From positions 39,273 through 103,272 of the IMG/VR virus record IMGVR_UViG_3300002835_000068: a stretch of 64,000 nucleotides of DNA. One strand, given 5' to 3'. The DNA is from a virus. Both the position numbers and the translations under genes were made by a program. Position 1 is the first letter of the stretch; every line of letters begins with the position of its first letter. Of this stretch, positions 11,094 through 20,703 are shown piece after piece. Under the pieces are notes generated by a model. It ran no database searches, was not told the DNA's origin, and worked only from the letters and a program-made list of their open reading frames with translations.

Positions 11094-12230
11094 ATGATAA
11101 CTAATACAGGTAAGAATATTTTAGCCAAATATCTTGTTGGACAGGCCCCAGCATATGCATCATACATTGCTATTGGCTGTGGAGCAAAACCACTACCTGC
11201 TGATGGAGTTCTTGGAGACTACTCTGCAAAAAAATCTTTAGATTTTGAAATGTTTCGTGTACCAATAACATCTCGTGGATATGTTACTGAAAACGGACAA
11301 TCAAAAATTGTTTTTACAGCAGAACTTCCAACAGCAGAAAGATATGAGATAACTGAAGTAGGCGTTTGGTCAGCAGGGGCAAACCCAACTGCAGGATCCT
11401 ATGATAGCAAAACAATATATTCTTTTAGCGGAACAGAAAACTGGGAATACCATAACCAAAATGGTGCTGTAGCAATTCTTCCAATTTATGAACCATTAGA
11501 CTCAGGATCAAATCCTCCTAACAATATTATCAGTACAAGTAGTCAAGTTTTTCAAACTAACGCAGATAATAGAATTTTTACAAATCAGGAAAGATCGTCA
11601 CGGTATGAAAGATGTAGATTCTTAAACAATATTATGGTTATAAGAGGAGACATGACAAACCTGTCACTTACTAGCGGAGTTGTTGGTGTTCCAAATGGGT
11701 CAAGTCACATACACTTGACTGGAGCAAATGTTGACTTTAATAAAAATGCTCCAACAGATCAACTTAAACTTGCTTTTTCTGTTATAAATAAAGATGGAGA
11801 ATCAGAGGTACAGCCAGACGAAGTTAGAATTGTTGTTGAATTTTCTGATACGGATGAGGCAAACTCTACAAACTCTCAGTATGCAAGGCATCAAATAGTC
11901 TTAAAGGATACAGATCCAACTGTTGATTTTGCAACAGGACGATATTTTGTATCTTCAGTAGAACTTCAAGATTTAATTAAGACATCTGGTTTTACTTGGA
12001 ACGTTGTAGACACTGTAAAGTTTTATGTTTCGGTAATAAAAAACAATGTTGCTTCAAGTGACTACTATGTTTGCTTGGATGCTCTAAGACTAGAAAATGT
12101 GACATCCTCTAACCCTGTATACGGGCTATCTGGATACTCTGTGATAAAAAATTTAAATGCAGAGCCAATAATTAAAAATGCTAATACAACAAATCACATT
12201 GAGTTTAGGTTTGGAATGGATGTTCTTTAA
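11094..12230 (+). CDS. Tail fibre / tip adaptor-like protein
   Basis: A 378-residue protein three bases after the preceding gene. Its start (MITNTGKNILAKYLVGQAP, then YIAIGCGA) resembles the N-terminal collar-type module of phage tail fibre proteins, where a short helix leads into a beta domain that attaches the fibre to the tail. The rest is beta-rich (for example QVFQTNADNRIFTNQERSSR). Likely a receptor-binding or adaptor protein; host specificity cannot be read from sequence. Confidence 0.6.
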   Translation: MITNTGKNILAKYLVGQAPAYASYIAIGCGAKPLPADGVLGDYSAKKSLDFEMFRVPITSRGYVTENGQSKIVFTAELPTAERYEITEVGVWSAGANPTAGSYDSKTIYSFSGTENWEYHNQNGAVAILPIYEPLDSGSNPPNNIISTSSQVFQTNADNRIFTNQERSSRYERCRFLNNIMVIRGDMTNLSLTSGVVGVPNGSSHIHLTGANVDFNKNAPTDQLKLAFSVINKDGESEVQPDEVRIVVEFSDTDEANSTNSQYARHQIVLKDTDPTVDFATGRYFVSSVELQDLIKTSGFTWNVVDTVKFYVSVIKNNVASSDYYVCLDALRLENVTSSNPVYGLSGYSVIKNLNAEPIIKNANTTNHIEFRFGMDVL

Positions 12231-12661
12231 TGTCAAACCCAGTTGTTAAAAAGGTTGTTATAAAAAAAGAAGACCTTCCAGCATTTAATGGAACAGAGCA
12301 AAACTATTTAGTTAGATATAGGATAGTGTCTGAAGACAGAAACAGGACATCTCACTGGTCTCCATACTACTCTGTTACTACTCCAACAGTGGCACAGGTT
12401 GCTTGCTCAGTAACTGTTTTATCAAATGTTATTAACATGGTTTGGCAGAATCCAACATCCACGACATTTCAGCAATACGATGTATATATAAAGACAAATA
12501 TAGAGGACTGGACCTATCTGTCTAGTTCTTCTTCAACCCAATTTTCTACACTCGTCCCAACAGGAATATCTTCTTTTCAGGTTGCAGTTCAGGTGCCTAC
12601 ATATCCAAAAAAATATTTCACAAATGCTGCAATTTTTACATCAACACAGATAGCCGTTTAG
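12230..12661 (+). CDS. Fibronectin type III-like tail protein
   Basis: A 143-residue protein starting inside the previous stop codon. The pattern YLVRYRIVSEDRNRTSHWSP, a central Trp (MVWQNP) and a tyrosine-bearing strand (QQYDVYIK) fit a fibronectin III-like beta sandwich, a common decoration of phage tail and fibre proteins. Probably binds carbohydrate or stabilises the fibre. Confidence 0.55.
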   Translation: MSNPVVKKVVIKKEDLPAFNGTEQNYLVRYRIVSEDRNRTSHWSPYYSVTTPTVAQVACSVTVLSNVINMVWQNPTSTTFQQYDVYIKTNIEDWTYLSSSSSTQFSTLVPTGISSFQVAVQVPTYPKKYFTNAAIFTSTQIAV

Positions 12662-12670
12662 TGGTATAAT
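12662..12670 (+). promoter_or_regulatory. Extended -10 promoter (TGGTATAAT)
   Basis: TGG followed by TATAAT at 12665-12670, just after the stop of the upstream gene and 9 bases before the ATG at 12680. There is no convincing -35. A start site 6-9 bases downstream would give an almost leaderless mRNA. The same TGGTATAAT string recurs in front of many genes here. Confidence 0.55.
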
Positions 12671-12679
12671 TAATATACT

Positions 12680-13123
12680 ATGGCAAAAATACCTTTACCT
12701 GAGCGTGGACAACCACTAGACGTTACATACATTTCTCAGTTAGCCCAAGCAGTTAATGATTTATCATCTGCTATTTCACCAGCAACATATAAGTACACCT
12801 CCATTGACACCCCAAATGCTGGAAGACAAAATATTAAAGGCAGTGAGGCCAGAGTTATCGGAGGATACGTTCGTGTAGTTAATAGCGGAACAATCACTGC
12901 TGGAGAAGAAAAATCATTTACATATTCTTTCCCTGGTGAATTTAAGTACACTCCAATTGCAACAGCAACAGCCATCAACACTGGCAATACAGTTGCTGGC
13001 AAAAACGTTACAATTGTTTTAAAAAGCATTACAACATCTGGAGTTGAAGGAATTGTAAGATTTAATACATCTGGAGATGTGTCTATTGATGTTAACTTAA
13101 TTATCATTGGCGTACCTAATTAA
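12680..13123 (+). CDS. Fibre-like structural protein
   Basis: A 147-residue protein. A short helical N-terminus (LAQAVNDLSSAIS) precedes a Gly/Thr/Val-rich beta region with regular alternation, as in small trimeric fibre or tail-surface proteins. It is separated from the upstream tail genes by its own promoter-like element, so it may be expressed at a different level. No enzymatic motif. Assignment rests on position and composition. Confidence 0.5.
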   Translation: MAKIPLPERGQPLDVTYISQLAQAVNDLSSAISPATYKYTSIDTPNAGRQNIKGSEARVIGGYVRVVNSGTITAGEEKSFTYSFPGEFKYTPIATATAINTGNTVAGKNVTIVLKSITTSGVEGIVRFNTSGDVSIDVNLIIIGVPN

Positions 13124-13314
13124 TGCTAAAGTGTAAAAGATGTAGTGGGAGAATGTTTCTTGATAGACAATACAGTACAGTCGGTCACCTTGAAACCTAT
13201 TGCATTTCATGTGGATCAAGAAGTTTTTATAACCCACCAGAAAGTTCTGCGGAGGGGTCATGGCTGTTAAAAAGGGAAGTATCGAGAGCGAAGGCTACAA
13301 TGTCCTCCCTGTAA
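13123..13314 (+). CDS. Zinc-ribbon protein
   Basis: A 63-residue protein with CKRC near the N-terminus and CISC about 25 residues later, a four-cysteine zinc ribbon. The ATG overlaps the preceding stop (TAATG). Its 3' end overlaps the next gene by 55 bases in another frame. Probably a small nucleic-acid-binding or adaptor protein. Confidence 0.65.
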   Translation: MLKCKRCSGRMFLDRQYSTVGHLETYCISCGSRSFYNPPESSAEGSWLLKREVSRAKATMSSL

Positions 13315-13802
13315 TTCCAGGGAATAAAAAGGTCTGGTTCTTAAATGGAGACCTTGTAAGAGTACACCACCTAAACAAGTCTAACGGGATCATGTCTGTT
13401 TACAATATAACAAAAGATCAGATTGAAAGTTGTTTAATTTCTGATTTTAAAAAGAAACGTGAAAGAGCATATACTGTTAGAGAGACTGCTGATTTAGTTA
13501 ATCGCCATAAAAAATATATGCCATCACTAATGAAACGAGGAGTTATTCCATTTCCAACGGGATCTCAAAAAGGTGGAGCAAGAGGATTTCAGGTAAGATC
13601 CTATTACTCAGAATCGCAAGTAAGGGAGATTCGTGATATACTTGCTACATACCATATTGGTAGACCAAGAAAAGATAATTTAATAACAAATGATATCACC
13701 CCAAGCAAGCAAGAGTTGACACGAAGAATGGGCGATGGTATACTTACATATACGAGAACTGAAGATGGTCGATTCATTCCAATCTGGTCTGAATCTATTT
13801 AA
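13260..13802 (+). CDS. DNA-binding protein with HTH region
   Basis: A 180-residue basic protein. Residues ~70-125 (YTVRETADLVNRHKKYMPSL, then a proline-rich turn and RSYYSESQVREIRDIL) look like a MerR/excisionase-type winged helix-turn-helix. GGAGGGG a few bases before ATG 13260 is a strong ribosome site and supports this start despite the 55-base overlap. It sits between tail and replication genes and may regulate the switch between them; that role is inference. Confidence 0.6.
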   Translation: MAVKKGSIESEGYNVLPVIPGNKKVWFLNGDLVRVHHLNKSNGIMSVYNITKDQIESCLISDFKKKRERAYTVRETADLVNRHKKYMPSLMKRGVIPFPTGSQKGGARGFQVRSYYSESQVREIRDILATYHIGRPRKDNLITNDITPSKQELTRRMGDGILTYTRTEDGRFIPIWSESI

Positions 13803-13816
13803 CGAAGGGTATGAAC

Positions 13817-14023
13817 ATGGAAAACGAAGACACAAAGGTATCTGTAACACTTGGATACACACTTAACCTTGGAAACTTTCAATCACTAAGACTTGATCTT
13901 GGAATTGTAGATTCAAGACGTAACGGAGAAACTGCAGACCAGGCATTTGAACGTGTTTATAAGTTTGTAGAAGATAAGTTAACTGAAAAGATTAACGAAG
14001 CAAAGTCTGAAATTAACGAGTAA
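13817..14023 (+). CDS. Small hypothetical protein
   Basis: A 68-residue acidic protein with a beta-rich first half (VSVTLGYTLNLGNFQSLRLD) and a C-terminal charged helix. The second ATG (13817) is preferred because GAAGGG at 13804-13809 is 7 bases from it but only 1 base from ATG 13811. Similar short proteins precede helicase genes in some actinophages; function unknown. Confidence 0.6.
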   Translation: MENEDTKVSVTLGYTLNLGNFQSLRLDLGIVDSRRNGETADQAFERVYKFVEDKLTEKINEAKSEINE

Positions 14024-14331
14024 TGGCAGAACGCAAAGACCGTATGGCTTTGCTTTCAAGATACAGTAAGTATCATACCGCAAGGTACGAGTCAAAGCCA
14101 TCACTTAATTTAAACGTAGAGCAGTGGGCCTCAGATGGCCTTGTAGAGTCATACGGACTATCTGGCTGCTACGATATACTTGAGTATTATTTTTCAGTTT
14201 CAGAAAATCCTTCATGGAATTACTTTGCTTATAACGCAGAAAAAATTTTACAGGCAAAAAAAGATAAAAAAAGAGACGATGAAGAGAGAGCAGAGCGTAG
14301 AAGAATGGCTAAGGAGTGGCTAAGTGAATAA
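14023..14331 (+). CDS. Hypothetical protein upstream of helicase
   Basis: A 102-residue protein whose ATG overlaps the preceding stop and whose end overlaps the helicase start by 8 bases. The C-terminal third is a strongly charged helix (KDKKRDDEERAERRRMAKEW). Tight coupling to a DnaB-type helicase gene makes a helicase-loading or partner role worth considering, but no loader motif is visible. Confidence 0.6.
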   Translation: MAERKDRMALLSRYSKYHTARYESKPSLNLNVEQWASDGLVESYGLSGCYDILEYYFSVSENPSWNYFAYNAEKILQAKKDKKRDDEERAERRRMAKEWLSE

Positions 14332-15544
14332 TACAGAGTCCAAACTAATTACTGCAGTTCTTCAGGATAAGCAGATCCACGTTCTTTTACAGGCCAACGT
14401 AGATAACTTACTTAGAACTCACGGAGATATTTGGAACTTCATACGGCTATACTTTGAAAACAATAAGTCACTTCCTCCTTCAGAATTGGTTACAGAAAAG
14501 TTTAGAGATTTCTCTCCTATTTCAAATGTTGGTGCAACAAAACATCACCTTGAAGAGTTGCAGGGAGAATATCTAAATGATAGCCTTAAAGATATCTTAA
14601 GATCTGCAGCAACAAATGTTCAAAACAATCAGGGCAATATTGCACTAAATGATTTAATTACACAAACATCAGAGTTAAAGAAAAACACTTCGGCCATTCG
14701 TGATATTGACGTAACTGACCTTGAGTCTGCAGTAGCATACTTTGAGAATTTAAAGATTCAGCAAGCAGCAGGGCACGTTGGAATTAAAACCAATCTTCCA
14801 GGGTTCGATAACTATCTTCCTTCTGGAATTATGCCAGGTCAATTAGGGGTCTTTTTAGCATACCCAGGTATAGGAAAGTCATGGATGGCTCTGTACTTTG
14901 CTGTACAAGCCTGGAAACAGGGTAAGACACCCCTTGTAATCTCACTTGAGATGAGCGAGACAGAAGTTCGTAACCGTGTATTTACAATTATGGGAGAAGG
15001 CCTTTGGTCGCACAGAAAATTGTCTAATGGAGATGTTGAGTTGGACACTCTTAAGGCTTGGCATGAAAGGCACTTAAAGGGTAAGCCAGAGTTTCATATC
15101 ATTTCAAATGACCAGGGTGGAGAAATCAATCCGTCAGTTCTTCGTGGAAAGATTGATCAGTATAAACCAGACTTTGTAATCGTTGACTACCTACAGTTGA
15201 TGGCTCCTAATCAGAAGTCAGACAACGAAACGGTACGAATGAAGAACCTTTCAAGAGAACTCAAACTCATGGCTATTGGAGAAGAGGTTCCAATTATTGC
15301 TATCTCATCTGCAACACCAGACGATGTAAATGATCTAAGCGGTGTTCCAACTCTTGGACAGACTGCTTGGTCAAGGCAGATTGCATACGATGCAGACTGG
15401 GTTATTGCACTTGGTCGTGCAAGCAATAGCGATATTATTGAGTGTGCTTTTAGAAAGAACCGTAATGGGTTTATGGGAGACTTCCTTGTACAGGTTGATT
15501 TTGACAAGGGATACTACAGATATAAAGACTATGAAGATAAGTAG
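14324..15544 (+). CDS. Replicative DnaB-type DNA helicase
   Basis: A 406-residue RecA-fold helicase with a GTG start overlapping the preceding gene. Residues 1-140 are helical as in the DnaB N-terminal domain. Walker A is AYPGIGKSW at ~179-187, Walker B is VIVDYLQLM, followed by the switch segment IAISSAT and a C-terminal arginine-bearing FRKNRNG. It unwinds the fork 5'-3' as a hexamer and is shorter than host DnaB (about 450-470 residues), as usual in phages. Primase, SSB, polymerase and RecA genes follow. Confidence 0.92.
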   Translation: MNNTESKLITAVLQDKQIHVLLQANVDNLLRTHGDIWNFIRLYFENNKSLPPSELVTEKFRDFSPISNVGATKHHLEELQGEYLNDSLKDILRSAATNVQNNQGNIALNDLITQTSELKKNTSAIRDIDVTDLESAVAYFENLKIQQAAGHVGIKTNLPGFDNYLPSGIMPGQLGVFLAYPGIGKSWMALYFAVQAWKQGKTPLVISLEMSETEVRNRVFTIMGEGLWSHRKLSNGDVELDTLKAWHERHLKGKPEFHIISNDQGGEINPSVLRGKIDQYKPDFVIVDYLQLMAPNQKSDNETVRMKNLSRELKLMAIGEEVPIIAISSATPDDVNDLSGVPTLGQTAWSRQIAYDADWVIALGRASNSDIIECAFRKNRNGFMGDFLVQVDFDKGYYRYKDYEDK

Positions 15545-15545
15545 G

Positions 15546-15551
15546 TATAAT
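15546..15551 (+). promoter_or_regulatory. -10 element (TATAAT), leaderless geometry
   Basis: TATAAT overlapping the end of the helicase gene, 7 bases before ATG 15559. No -35 at the right distance. Spacing matches the leaderless pattern seen at many genes in this window. Confidence 0.45.
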
Positions 15552-15558
15552 ATGTTAC

Positions 15559-15885
15559 ATGGCGAACTATCACCACAAGCCAATCAAGAAGTTCAATTTG
15601 AATGGAGTAATTCATGACGAATCGGCACTTGGCAGGCTTAAAGAAGAATATATCAGGCTACTGGAGTCTGAGATGCGCCTATCTGGATACGTACCAAGAC
15701 TTGACATAAACCCAGACTTTACTATAGACTATAATGAAAGAAAAAAATATTTTGAGTTTGAATTAACAGTACACGGTATACATACAGGGAGAAAGCAAAG
15801 CGAATGGATAGCAGGGATAGACGGAAGCACACCAATCTATACACAAAAGAACAAATCAAAAGAGTTCTCACAGGAACAGGTGTAA
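15559..15885 (+). CDS. Hypothetical protein between helicase and primase
   Basis: A 108-residue protein. Amphipathic N-terminal helix (ALGRLKEEYIRLLESEMR), then a beta segment (KYFEFELTVHGIHTG). It overlaps the primase gene by 82 bases in another frame, so translation of the two is probably coupled. Conserved placement suggests a replication-related role; no motif recognised. Confidence 0.6.
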   Translation: MANYHHKPIKKFNLNGVIHDESALGRLKEEYIRLLESEMRLSGYVPRLDINPDFTIDYNERKKYFEFELTVHGIHTGRKQSEWIAGIDGSTPIYTQKNKSKEFSQEQV

Positions 15886-16748
15886 CGATTGAGTCTGAGG
15901 TAGACTCAGACTATATAATCTTTTGTCCATACCACAATAACAATAGAACGCCAGCAGGAGAAATAGACAAGAACAATGGAACATTTTTTTGCTTTGCCTG
16001 TCATCATGTAACTGGACTTACAGAGTTCGTAATGCATATGTCTAACAGGACTTACTTTGAAGCAGCAAGATTTATAAAAAGTAAAGAGACAGAAACAAGT
16101 ATTGAGACCGATATAGATAAGGCGCTATACAAAAAGCCAGAGTTCACACTGTTTGATGAACTAGTTCTTAAGCGTTTGCACAATAACCTTCTTTCCTTTG
16201 ATAGAGCAAAAGATTATTTTAACTACAGAAAGATAACCAAAGAGTCTGCATCAAAGTTTTCTTTAGGATACTCAGACAAACAGGATATGGTTACTGTACC
16301 TGTTCATAGCCCAGATGGTTTACCAATTGGCTTTGTTGGAAGATCTATTGAGGGCAAAGAGTTCAAGAATACTCCAGGACTTCCAAAATCAAAAACACTT
16401 TTTAATCTTCACAGGGTTAAGAGTTCTGGGAAAGTGTATGTTGTAGAGTCATCATTTGACGCTATTAGGCTTGACCAGTGTGGCTTTCCTGCAGTAGCAA
16501 CCCTTGGCTCAAACGTATCTAACATACAAATAGAATTGCTTAAAAAGTACTTTAATGATATAATTGTTATTGCAGACAACGATGAAGCAGGTGGAAATAT
16601 GAAAACTAAGATAGTTGAAAAACTTGGTTCTCGTGTATCTGTAATACAACTAAATAAGCAATATAAAGATATAGGCGACATGGACGATAAGTCAATTCAA
16701 GAACTGGACTTCCAGTTTGACAAATCAATACAGTCTATGCTAAACTAA
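15804..16748 (+). CDS. DnaG-type primase
   Basis: A 314-residue primase. An N-terminal zinc finger (CPYH ... CFACH, residues ~41-70) of the CHC2/DnaG class is followed by a TOPRIM core with VYVVESSFDAI (metal-binding glutamate) and VIADNDEAG (aspartates). The C-terminal helicase-binding domain of host DnaG is absent, giving the compact phage form. It makes RNA primers for the DnaE-type polymerase encoded downstream. The start at 15804 keeps the usual distance to the zinc finger. Confidence 0.9.
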   Translation: MDSRDRRKHTNLYTKEQIKRVLTGTGVTIESEVDSDYIIFCPYHNNNRTPAGEIDKNNGTFFCFACHHVTGLTEFVMHMSNRTYFEAARFIKSKETETSIETDIDKALYKKPEFTLFDELVLKRLHNNLLSFDRAKDYFNYRKITKESASKFSLGYSDKQDMVTVPVHSPDGLPIGFVGRSIEGKEFKNTPGLPKSKTLFNLHRVKSSGKVYVVESSFDAIRLDQCGFPAVATLGSNVSNIQIELLKKYFNDIIVIADNDEAGGNMKTKIVEKLGSRVSVIQLNKQYKDIGDMDDKSIQELDFQFDKSIQSMLN

Positions 16749-16772
16749 CATAACACAGAAAAGAGAAAACAC

Positions 16773-17426
16773 ATGGCAATACTAAGAGGAATAAAGGAAA
16801 TGGGCCCAGTACTAGACGGCCCAAAGGGTGGAGATGGTCCAAAGGTTAAGTGGCTAAAACTTGCTGACGGACAATCAGTAAAGATTCGGTTCTTAGAAGA
16901 ACTAGACGAAGATTCAGCAAACTATAACGCAGAGCGTGGACTAGCAATTGTTGTATCAGAACACACAAACCCAAAGGACTATAAGCGCAAGGCTGTAGAC
17001 ACAATGGATACAGAAGGTCGTGACTGGGCTGAAGAAATGCACCGCAAGGATCCAAAGGCTGGCTGGAGAGCACGTCTTCGCTTCTACTGCAACGTTCTTG
17101 TAGACGATGGCATTGAATCACCATATGTTGCAATCTGGTCAATGGGTATCAGCAAGCAATCATCATTCAACACAATTCGTGAGTATGCACTTGAAACAGG
17201 AAGCATCTCAAATGTACAGTGGAAGTTAAAGCGTAATGGTCAGGGAACTGAAACAAATTACACTCTTATTCCATCTGCACCAGACAAGGAACCATTTAAC
17301 TGGGGAGACATTAAGCCTTACCCACTAGAATCTGCACTACGCAAGGTTCCATACGCAGAACAAGAAGCGTTCTATTTGGGCTTTGATGGCCCATCTGCCA
17401 CCTCAGCAACTAACGCTGATTGGTAA
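16773..17426 (+). CDS. Single-stranded DNA-binding protein (probable)
   Basis: A 217-residue protein between primase and polymerase. VKWLKLADGQSVKIRFLEEL followed by beta strands is consistent with an OB fold of the gp32/gp2.5 type; the C-terminus ends in Asp-Trp. Codon choice is shifted towards C-ending codons (CGC, AAC, GAC) relative to neighbours, as expected of an abundant protein. It lies in its own frame with 24 bases upstream and a weak ribosome site. The assignment combines context and fold impression. Confidence 0.65.
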   Translation: MAILRGIKEMGPVLDGPKGGDGPKVKWLKLADGQSVKIRFLEELDEDSANYNAERGLAIVVSEHTNPKDYKRKAVDTMDTEGRDWAEEMHRKDPKAGWRARLRFYCNVLVDDGIESPYVAIWSMGISKQSSFNTIREYALETGSISNVQWKLKRNGQGTETNYTLIPSAPDKEPFNWGDIKPYPLESALRKVPYAEQEAFYLGFDGPSATSATNADW

Positions 17427-17427
17427 T

Positions 17428-20400
17428 ATGAACTACGTCGGCTTACATGTCCATACCCATTTTAGTTTATTTGATGGGATTGCTACTCCAGAAGAATACG
17501 TGAACCGTGCAGTTGAGTTAGGGATGCCTGCAATAGCCATCACTGACCACGGTACTTTATCTGGGCATAGGGAACTGCACCGTATTGCAAAAGCAAAGGG
17601 CATTAAGCCAATTCTAGGTCTAGAAGGATACATGTGTGCAGACATATCTGATACACGAGATAAGTCTGAAAGAGAAGGTCAACAAGATCTTGTCTACAAT
17701 CACATTATCCTTCTAGCCAAGAATCAAATTGGTTTAGAAAATCTTAACAAGATTAGTGAACTATCTTGGACAGATGGTTTTTTTAAGAAGCCACGATTTG
17801 ACTTTACTATTTTAGAAAAGTATAAAGAGGGTATTATCGTTACCTCTGCTTGTCCAAGTAGCGTTTTAGTTAAAGCACTTGAGGAAGAAGAGTTTGCACT
17901 TGCTAAGAAGTACATTTCTTGGTTTAAAGAACGTTTTGGAGATGATTACTACATTGAAGTCATGCCACATAACGAAGCACACATTAATAAATATCTTATT
18001 GCACTTGCTGACGAGTTTGAAGTCAAGGTAGTTGTAACTCCAGACTGTCACCATGTTGACTCATCACAAAAGGAAGTTCAAGAGTTTAAGTTGCTCATGA
18101 ACACACACGGCAAGGTATTAAAAGATACAACATACGAAAAGTCAAAAAAGAAAACAAACATGATGGAACGCCTTGACTACCTTTATGGAGAAGACCGTCA
18201 GATTACTTTTAATAAGTTTGATATTCATCTGCTCTCATATGAAGAGATGAAGGCAGCGATGGAATCGCAGGGGATTGATCGACCAGACATCTACTCAAAT
18301 ACACTCCTATTAGCAGATACAGTAGGAGACTATGGCATTCAAGATGGCATGAATCTTCTACCTGTACAGTATAAGAGTCCAGATAAAGAACTAAAGAAGA
18401 TTGCATACGAAGGTTTAGAGCAAAGAGGTTTTGCAAATAACCCAGAATATGTTGCAAGAGTTGAAGAAGAACTTGAAATTATTAAAGATAAGAAGTTTGC
18501 TCCATACTTCCTTGTAGTTCAAAGCATGATTGCTTGGGCTAAGAAAGAAGGAATAATGGTAGGGCCAGGTCGAGGATCTGCTGCTGGATCATTGGTTTGC
18601 TACGCTCTTGGAATTACAGATGTAGATCCTATTAAGTATGGACTTTTGTTTTTCCGTTTTATTAATCCAGAGCGCAACGACTTCCCTGATATTGATACAG
18701 ATATTCAAGACTCTCGTCGTGATGAGGTTAAAGACTATCTTGTTAGACAATATAGGCACGTTGCATCTATTGCGACATTCTTACAGTTTAAAGATAAGGG
18801 TGTTGTCCGAGATGTTGCACGAGTATTAAACATTCCTCTTACAGACGTTAATAAGGTACTTAAGTTAGTTGACACTTGGGAAGACTTCTGCACATCAAAG
18901 TCAACAAGAGAGTTTAGAGAAAAGTATCCAGAGGTAGAGATTTATGGAGAGCAACTTCGTGGTCGCATTCGTGGTACAGGTATTCATGCTGCTGGTGTTG
19001 TAACATCTAAGGATCCAATCTTTAGATATGCACCAATGGAAACAAGATCATCTCCAGGTTCTGATGAAAGAATTCCTGTTGTTGGTGTTGATATGGAAGA
19101 AGCAGAGCGAATTGGCCTTATTAAGATTGATGCTTTGGGTCTAAAGACTCTTAGTGTTATTCAAGATGCTGTTGCAATGATTAAAGAGAATCATTACAAG
19201 GATATTGATTTACACTCGCTTGACCTTGCAGACCCAAAGATTTATGAAATGCTTTCTGACGGCTACACAAAAGGTGTATTCCAGTGTGAAGCAACACCAT
19301 ACACAAACCTTCTTGTTAAGATGGGTGTAAAGAACTTTAACGAACTTGCTGCATCAAATGCTCTTGTTCGTCCAGGTGCTATGAATACAATTGGTAAAGA
19401 TTACATTGCACGTAAGCACGGAAAGCAGAATGTATCTTATAGTCACCAAATTATGAAACCATTTACGGAGGATACTTATGGTTGCGTTTTATACCAGGAA
19501 CAAGTTATGCAAGCATGCGTACACCTTGGACAGATGTCCATGTCAGAAGCAGATAAAGTTAGAAAGATCATTGGAAAGAAAAAAGATGCTAAAGACTTTG
19601 ATGAGTTCAAAGACAGGTTTGTCAAGGGCGCTTCTGCCTTTGTTAGTCCCAATCAGGCTCTTGATCTATGGCATGACTTTGAAGCGCATGCGGGTTACTC
19701 GTTCAACAAGTCTCATGCGGTTGCTTACTCTACGCTCTCGTATTGGACGGCGTGGCTAAAGTATTATTATCCACTAGAGTTTATGTTTGCCCTTCTTAAA
19801 AATGAAAAGGACAAGGATAACAGAACTGAGTACCTTATTGAGGCAAAGCGTATGGGGATTCCTGTAAAGTTACCTCATATCAACGACTCAGACTTTGACT
19901 TTAAGATTGAAGGTAAAGGTATTAGATTTGGCCTGACTGGTATTAAGTACATATCAAGCAACATTGCAGAAAAGTATATTGCTGCAAGACCTTTTAAGAC
20001 ATTGAAAGAGGTGGAGGAGTTTACTTTTACCAAAGGTAATGGGGTAAACAGTCGTGCACTTCAAGCAATGAATATGGTTGGCGCTTTAACGTTTCCAGAT
20101 AATCCAAGAAACGATAGTCAGATTAAAGAAAACCTATACGAATATTTAAACCTTCCAGAGTTTAATATTACAATTCCTTCACACTACTACGCATTTATAC
20201 AGGATGTGGAAGAGTTTGAGGAAAAGGGGTCATATGTTTTACTGGGTATGGTAAAATCAATTAAACGAGGAACAGGATGGTCACGAGTTGAAGTTTTGGA
20301 CAAGACTGGTAGTGTTGGTATATTTGATGAAGAAGGAACGACTATTGAGACTGGTCGTACTTACCTTATTCTTTGTAATGATAACAGGATTGTTTCTGCA

Positions 20401-20703
20401 GTACCTGCTGATGAAATAAAAGGATCTTCAAACGCCCTTGTAAAGTTCTTGGGTTATAAGCAGTTACCTTATAAAGATGAAGAAATGTTTGTAGTTTCTT
20501 TTAAACCAAGAATTACAAAGGCTGGAAAAAAGATGGCATCTCTTACATTAGCAGATACAGACAGAGATCTTCATTCTATTACAGTTTTCCCTACATCTTT
20601 TGCAAAAGCATATATGCATATTGAAGAAGGAAAGGCTTATAAATTTAGTTTTGGTAAAACAAAAGACGGAACAGTAACATTGGAGGATGTACATGTCAGT
20701 TAG
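17428..20703 (+). CDS. dnaE: DNA polymerase III alpha subunit (DnaE type, with PHP)
   Basis: A 1,091-residue C-family polymerase, slightly shorter than host DnaE. ATG 17428 directly follows the upstream stop, and the protein then begins with the PHP motif HVHTHFSLFDG (residues ~6-16) and ITDHGTLSG. The palm has GPGRGSAAGS (~378), the catalytic PDIDTDI (~420) and the third acidic position in KIDALGLKTL. The C-terminal ~170 residues contain an OB-like region (SYVLLGMVKSIKRGTGWSRV). It synthesises phage DNA with the encoded helicase and primase. No separate clamp, clamp-loader or epsilon gene was seen, so these may come from the host. Confidence 0.95.
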   Translation: MNYVGLHVHTHFSLFDGIATPEEYVNRAVELGMPAIAITDHGTLSGHRELHRIAKAKGIKPILGLEGYMCADISDTRDKSEREGQQDLVYNHIILLAKNQIGLENLNKISELSWTDGFFKKPRFDFTILEKYKEGIIVTSACPSSVLVKALEEEEFALAKKYISWFKERFGDDYYIEVMPHNEAHINKYLIALADEFEVKVVVTPDCHHVDSSQKEVQEFKLLMNTHGKVLKDTTYEKSKKKTNMMERLDYLYGEDRQITFNKFDIHLLSYEEMKAAMESQGIDRPDIYSNTLLLADTVGDYGIQDGMNLLPVQYKSPDKELKKIAYEGLEQRGFANNPEYVARVEEELEIIKDKKFAPYFLVVQSMIAWAKKEGIMVGPGRGSAAGSLVCYALGITDVDPIKYGLLFFRFINPERNDFPDIDTDIQDSRRDEVKDYLVRQYRHVASIATFLQFKDKGVVRDVARVLNIPLTDVNKVLKLVDTWEDFCTSKSTREFREKYPEVEIYGEQLRGRIRGTGIHAAGVVTSKDPIFRYAPMETRSSPGSDERIPVVGVDMEEAERIGLIKIDALGLKTLSVIQDAVAMIKENHYKDIDLHSLDLADPKIYEMLSDGYTKGVFQCEATPYTNLLVKMGVKNFNELAASNALVRPGAMNTIGKDYIARKHGKQNVSYSHQIMKPFTEDTYGCVLYQEQVMQACVHLGQMSMSEADKVRKIIGKKKDAKDFDEFKDRFVKGASAFVSPNQALDLWHDFEAHAGYSFNKSHAVAYSTLSYWTAWLKYYYPLEFMFALLKNEKDKDNRTEYLIEAKRMGIPVKLPHINDSDFDFKIEGKGIRFGLTGIKYISSNIAEKYIAARPFKTLKEVEEFTFTKGNGVNSRALQAMNMVGALTFPDNPRNDSQIKENLYEYLNLPEFNITIPSHYYAFIQDVEEFEEKGSYVLLGMVKSIKRGTGWSRVEVLDKTGSVGIFDEEGTTIETGRTYLILCNDNRIVSAVPADEIKGSSNALVKFLGYKQLPYKDEEMFVVSFKPRITKAGKKMASLTLADTDRDLHSITVFPTSFAKAYMHIEEGKAYKFSFGKTKDGTVTLEDVHVS

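Noticed and set aside
15501-15526. TTGACA followed by TATAAA inside the helicase gene as a promoter
   Set aside because: Spacing is only 14 bases and it lies within coding sequence; the TATAAT at 15546 fits the genome's promoter pattern better.
20687-20692. Upstream ATG as the RecA start
   Set aside because: TGGAGG overlaps or directly abuts it, whereas it is 6 bases from the ATG at 20693.
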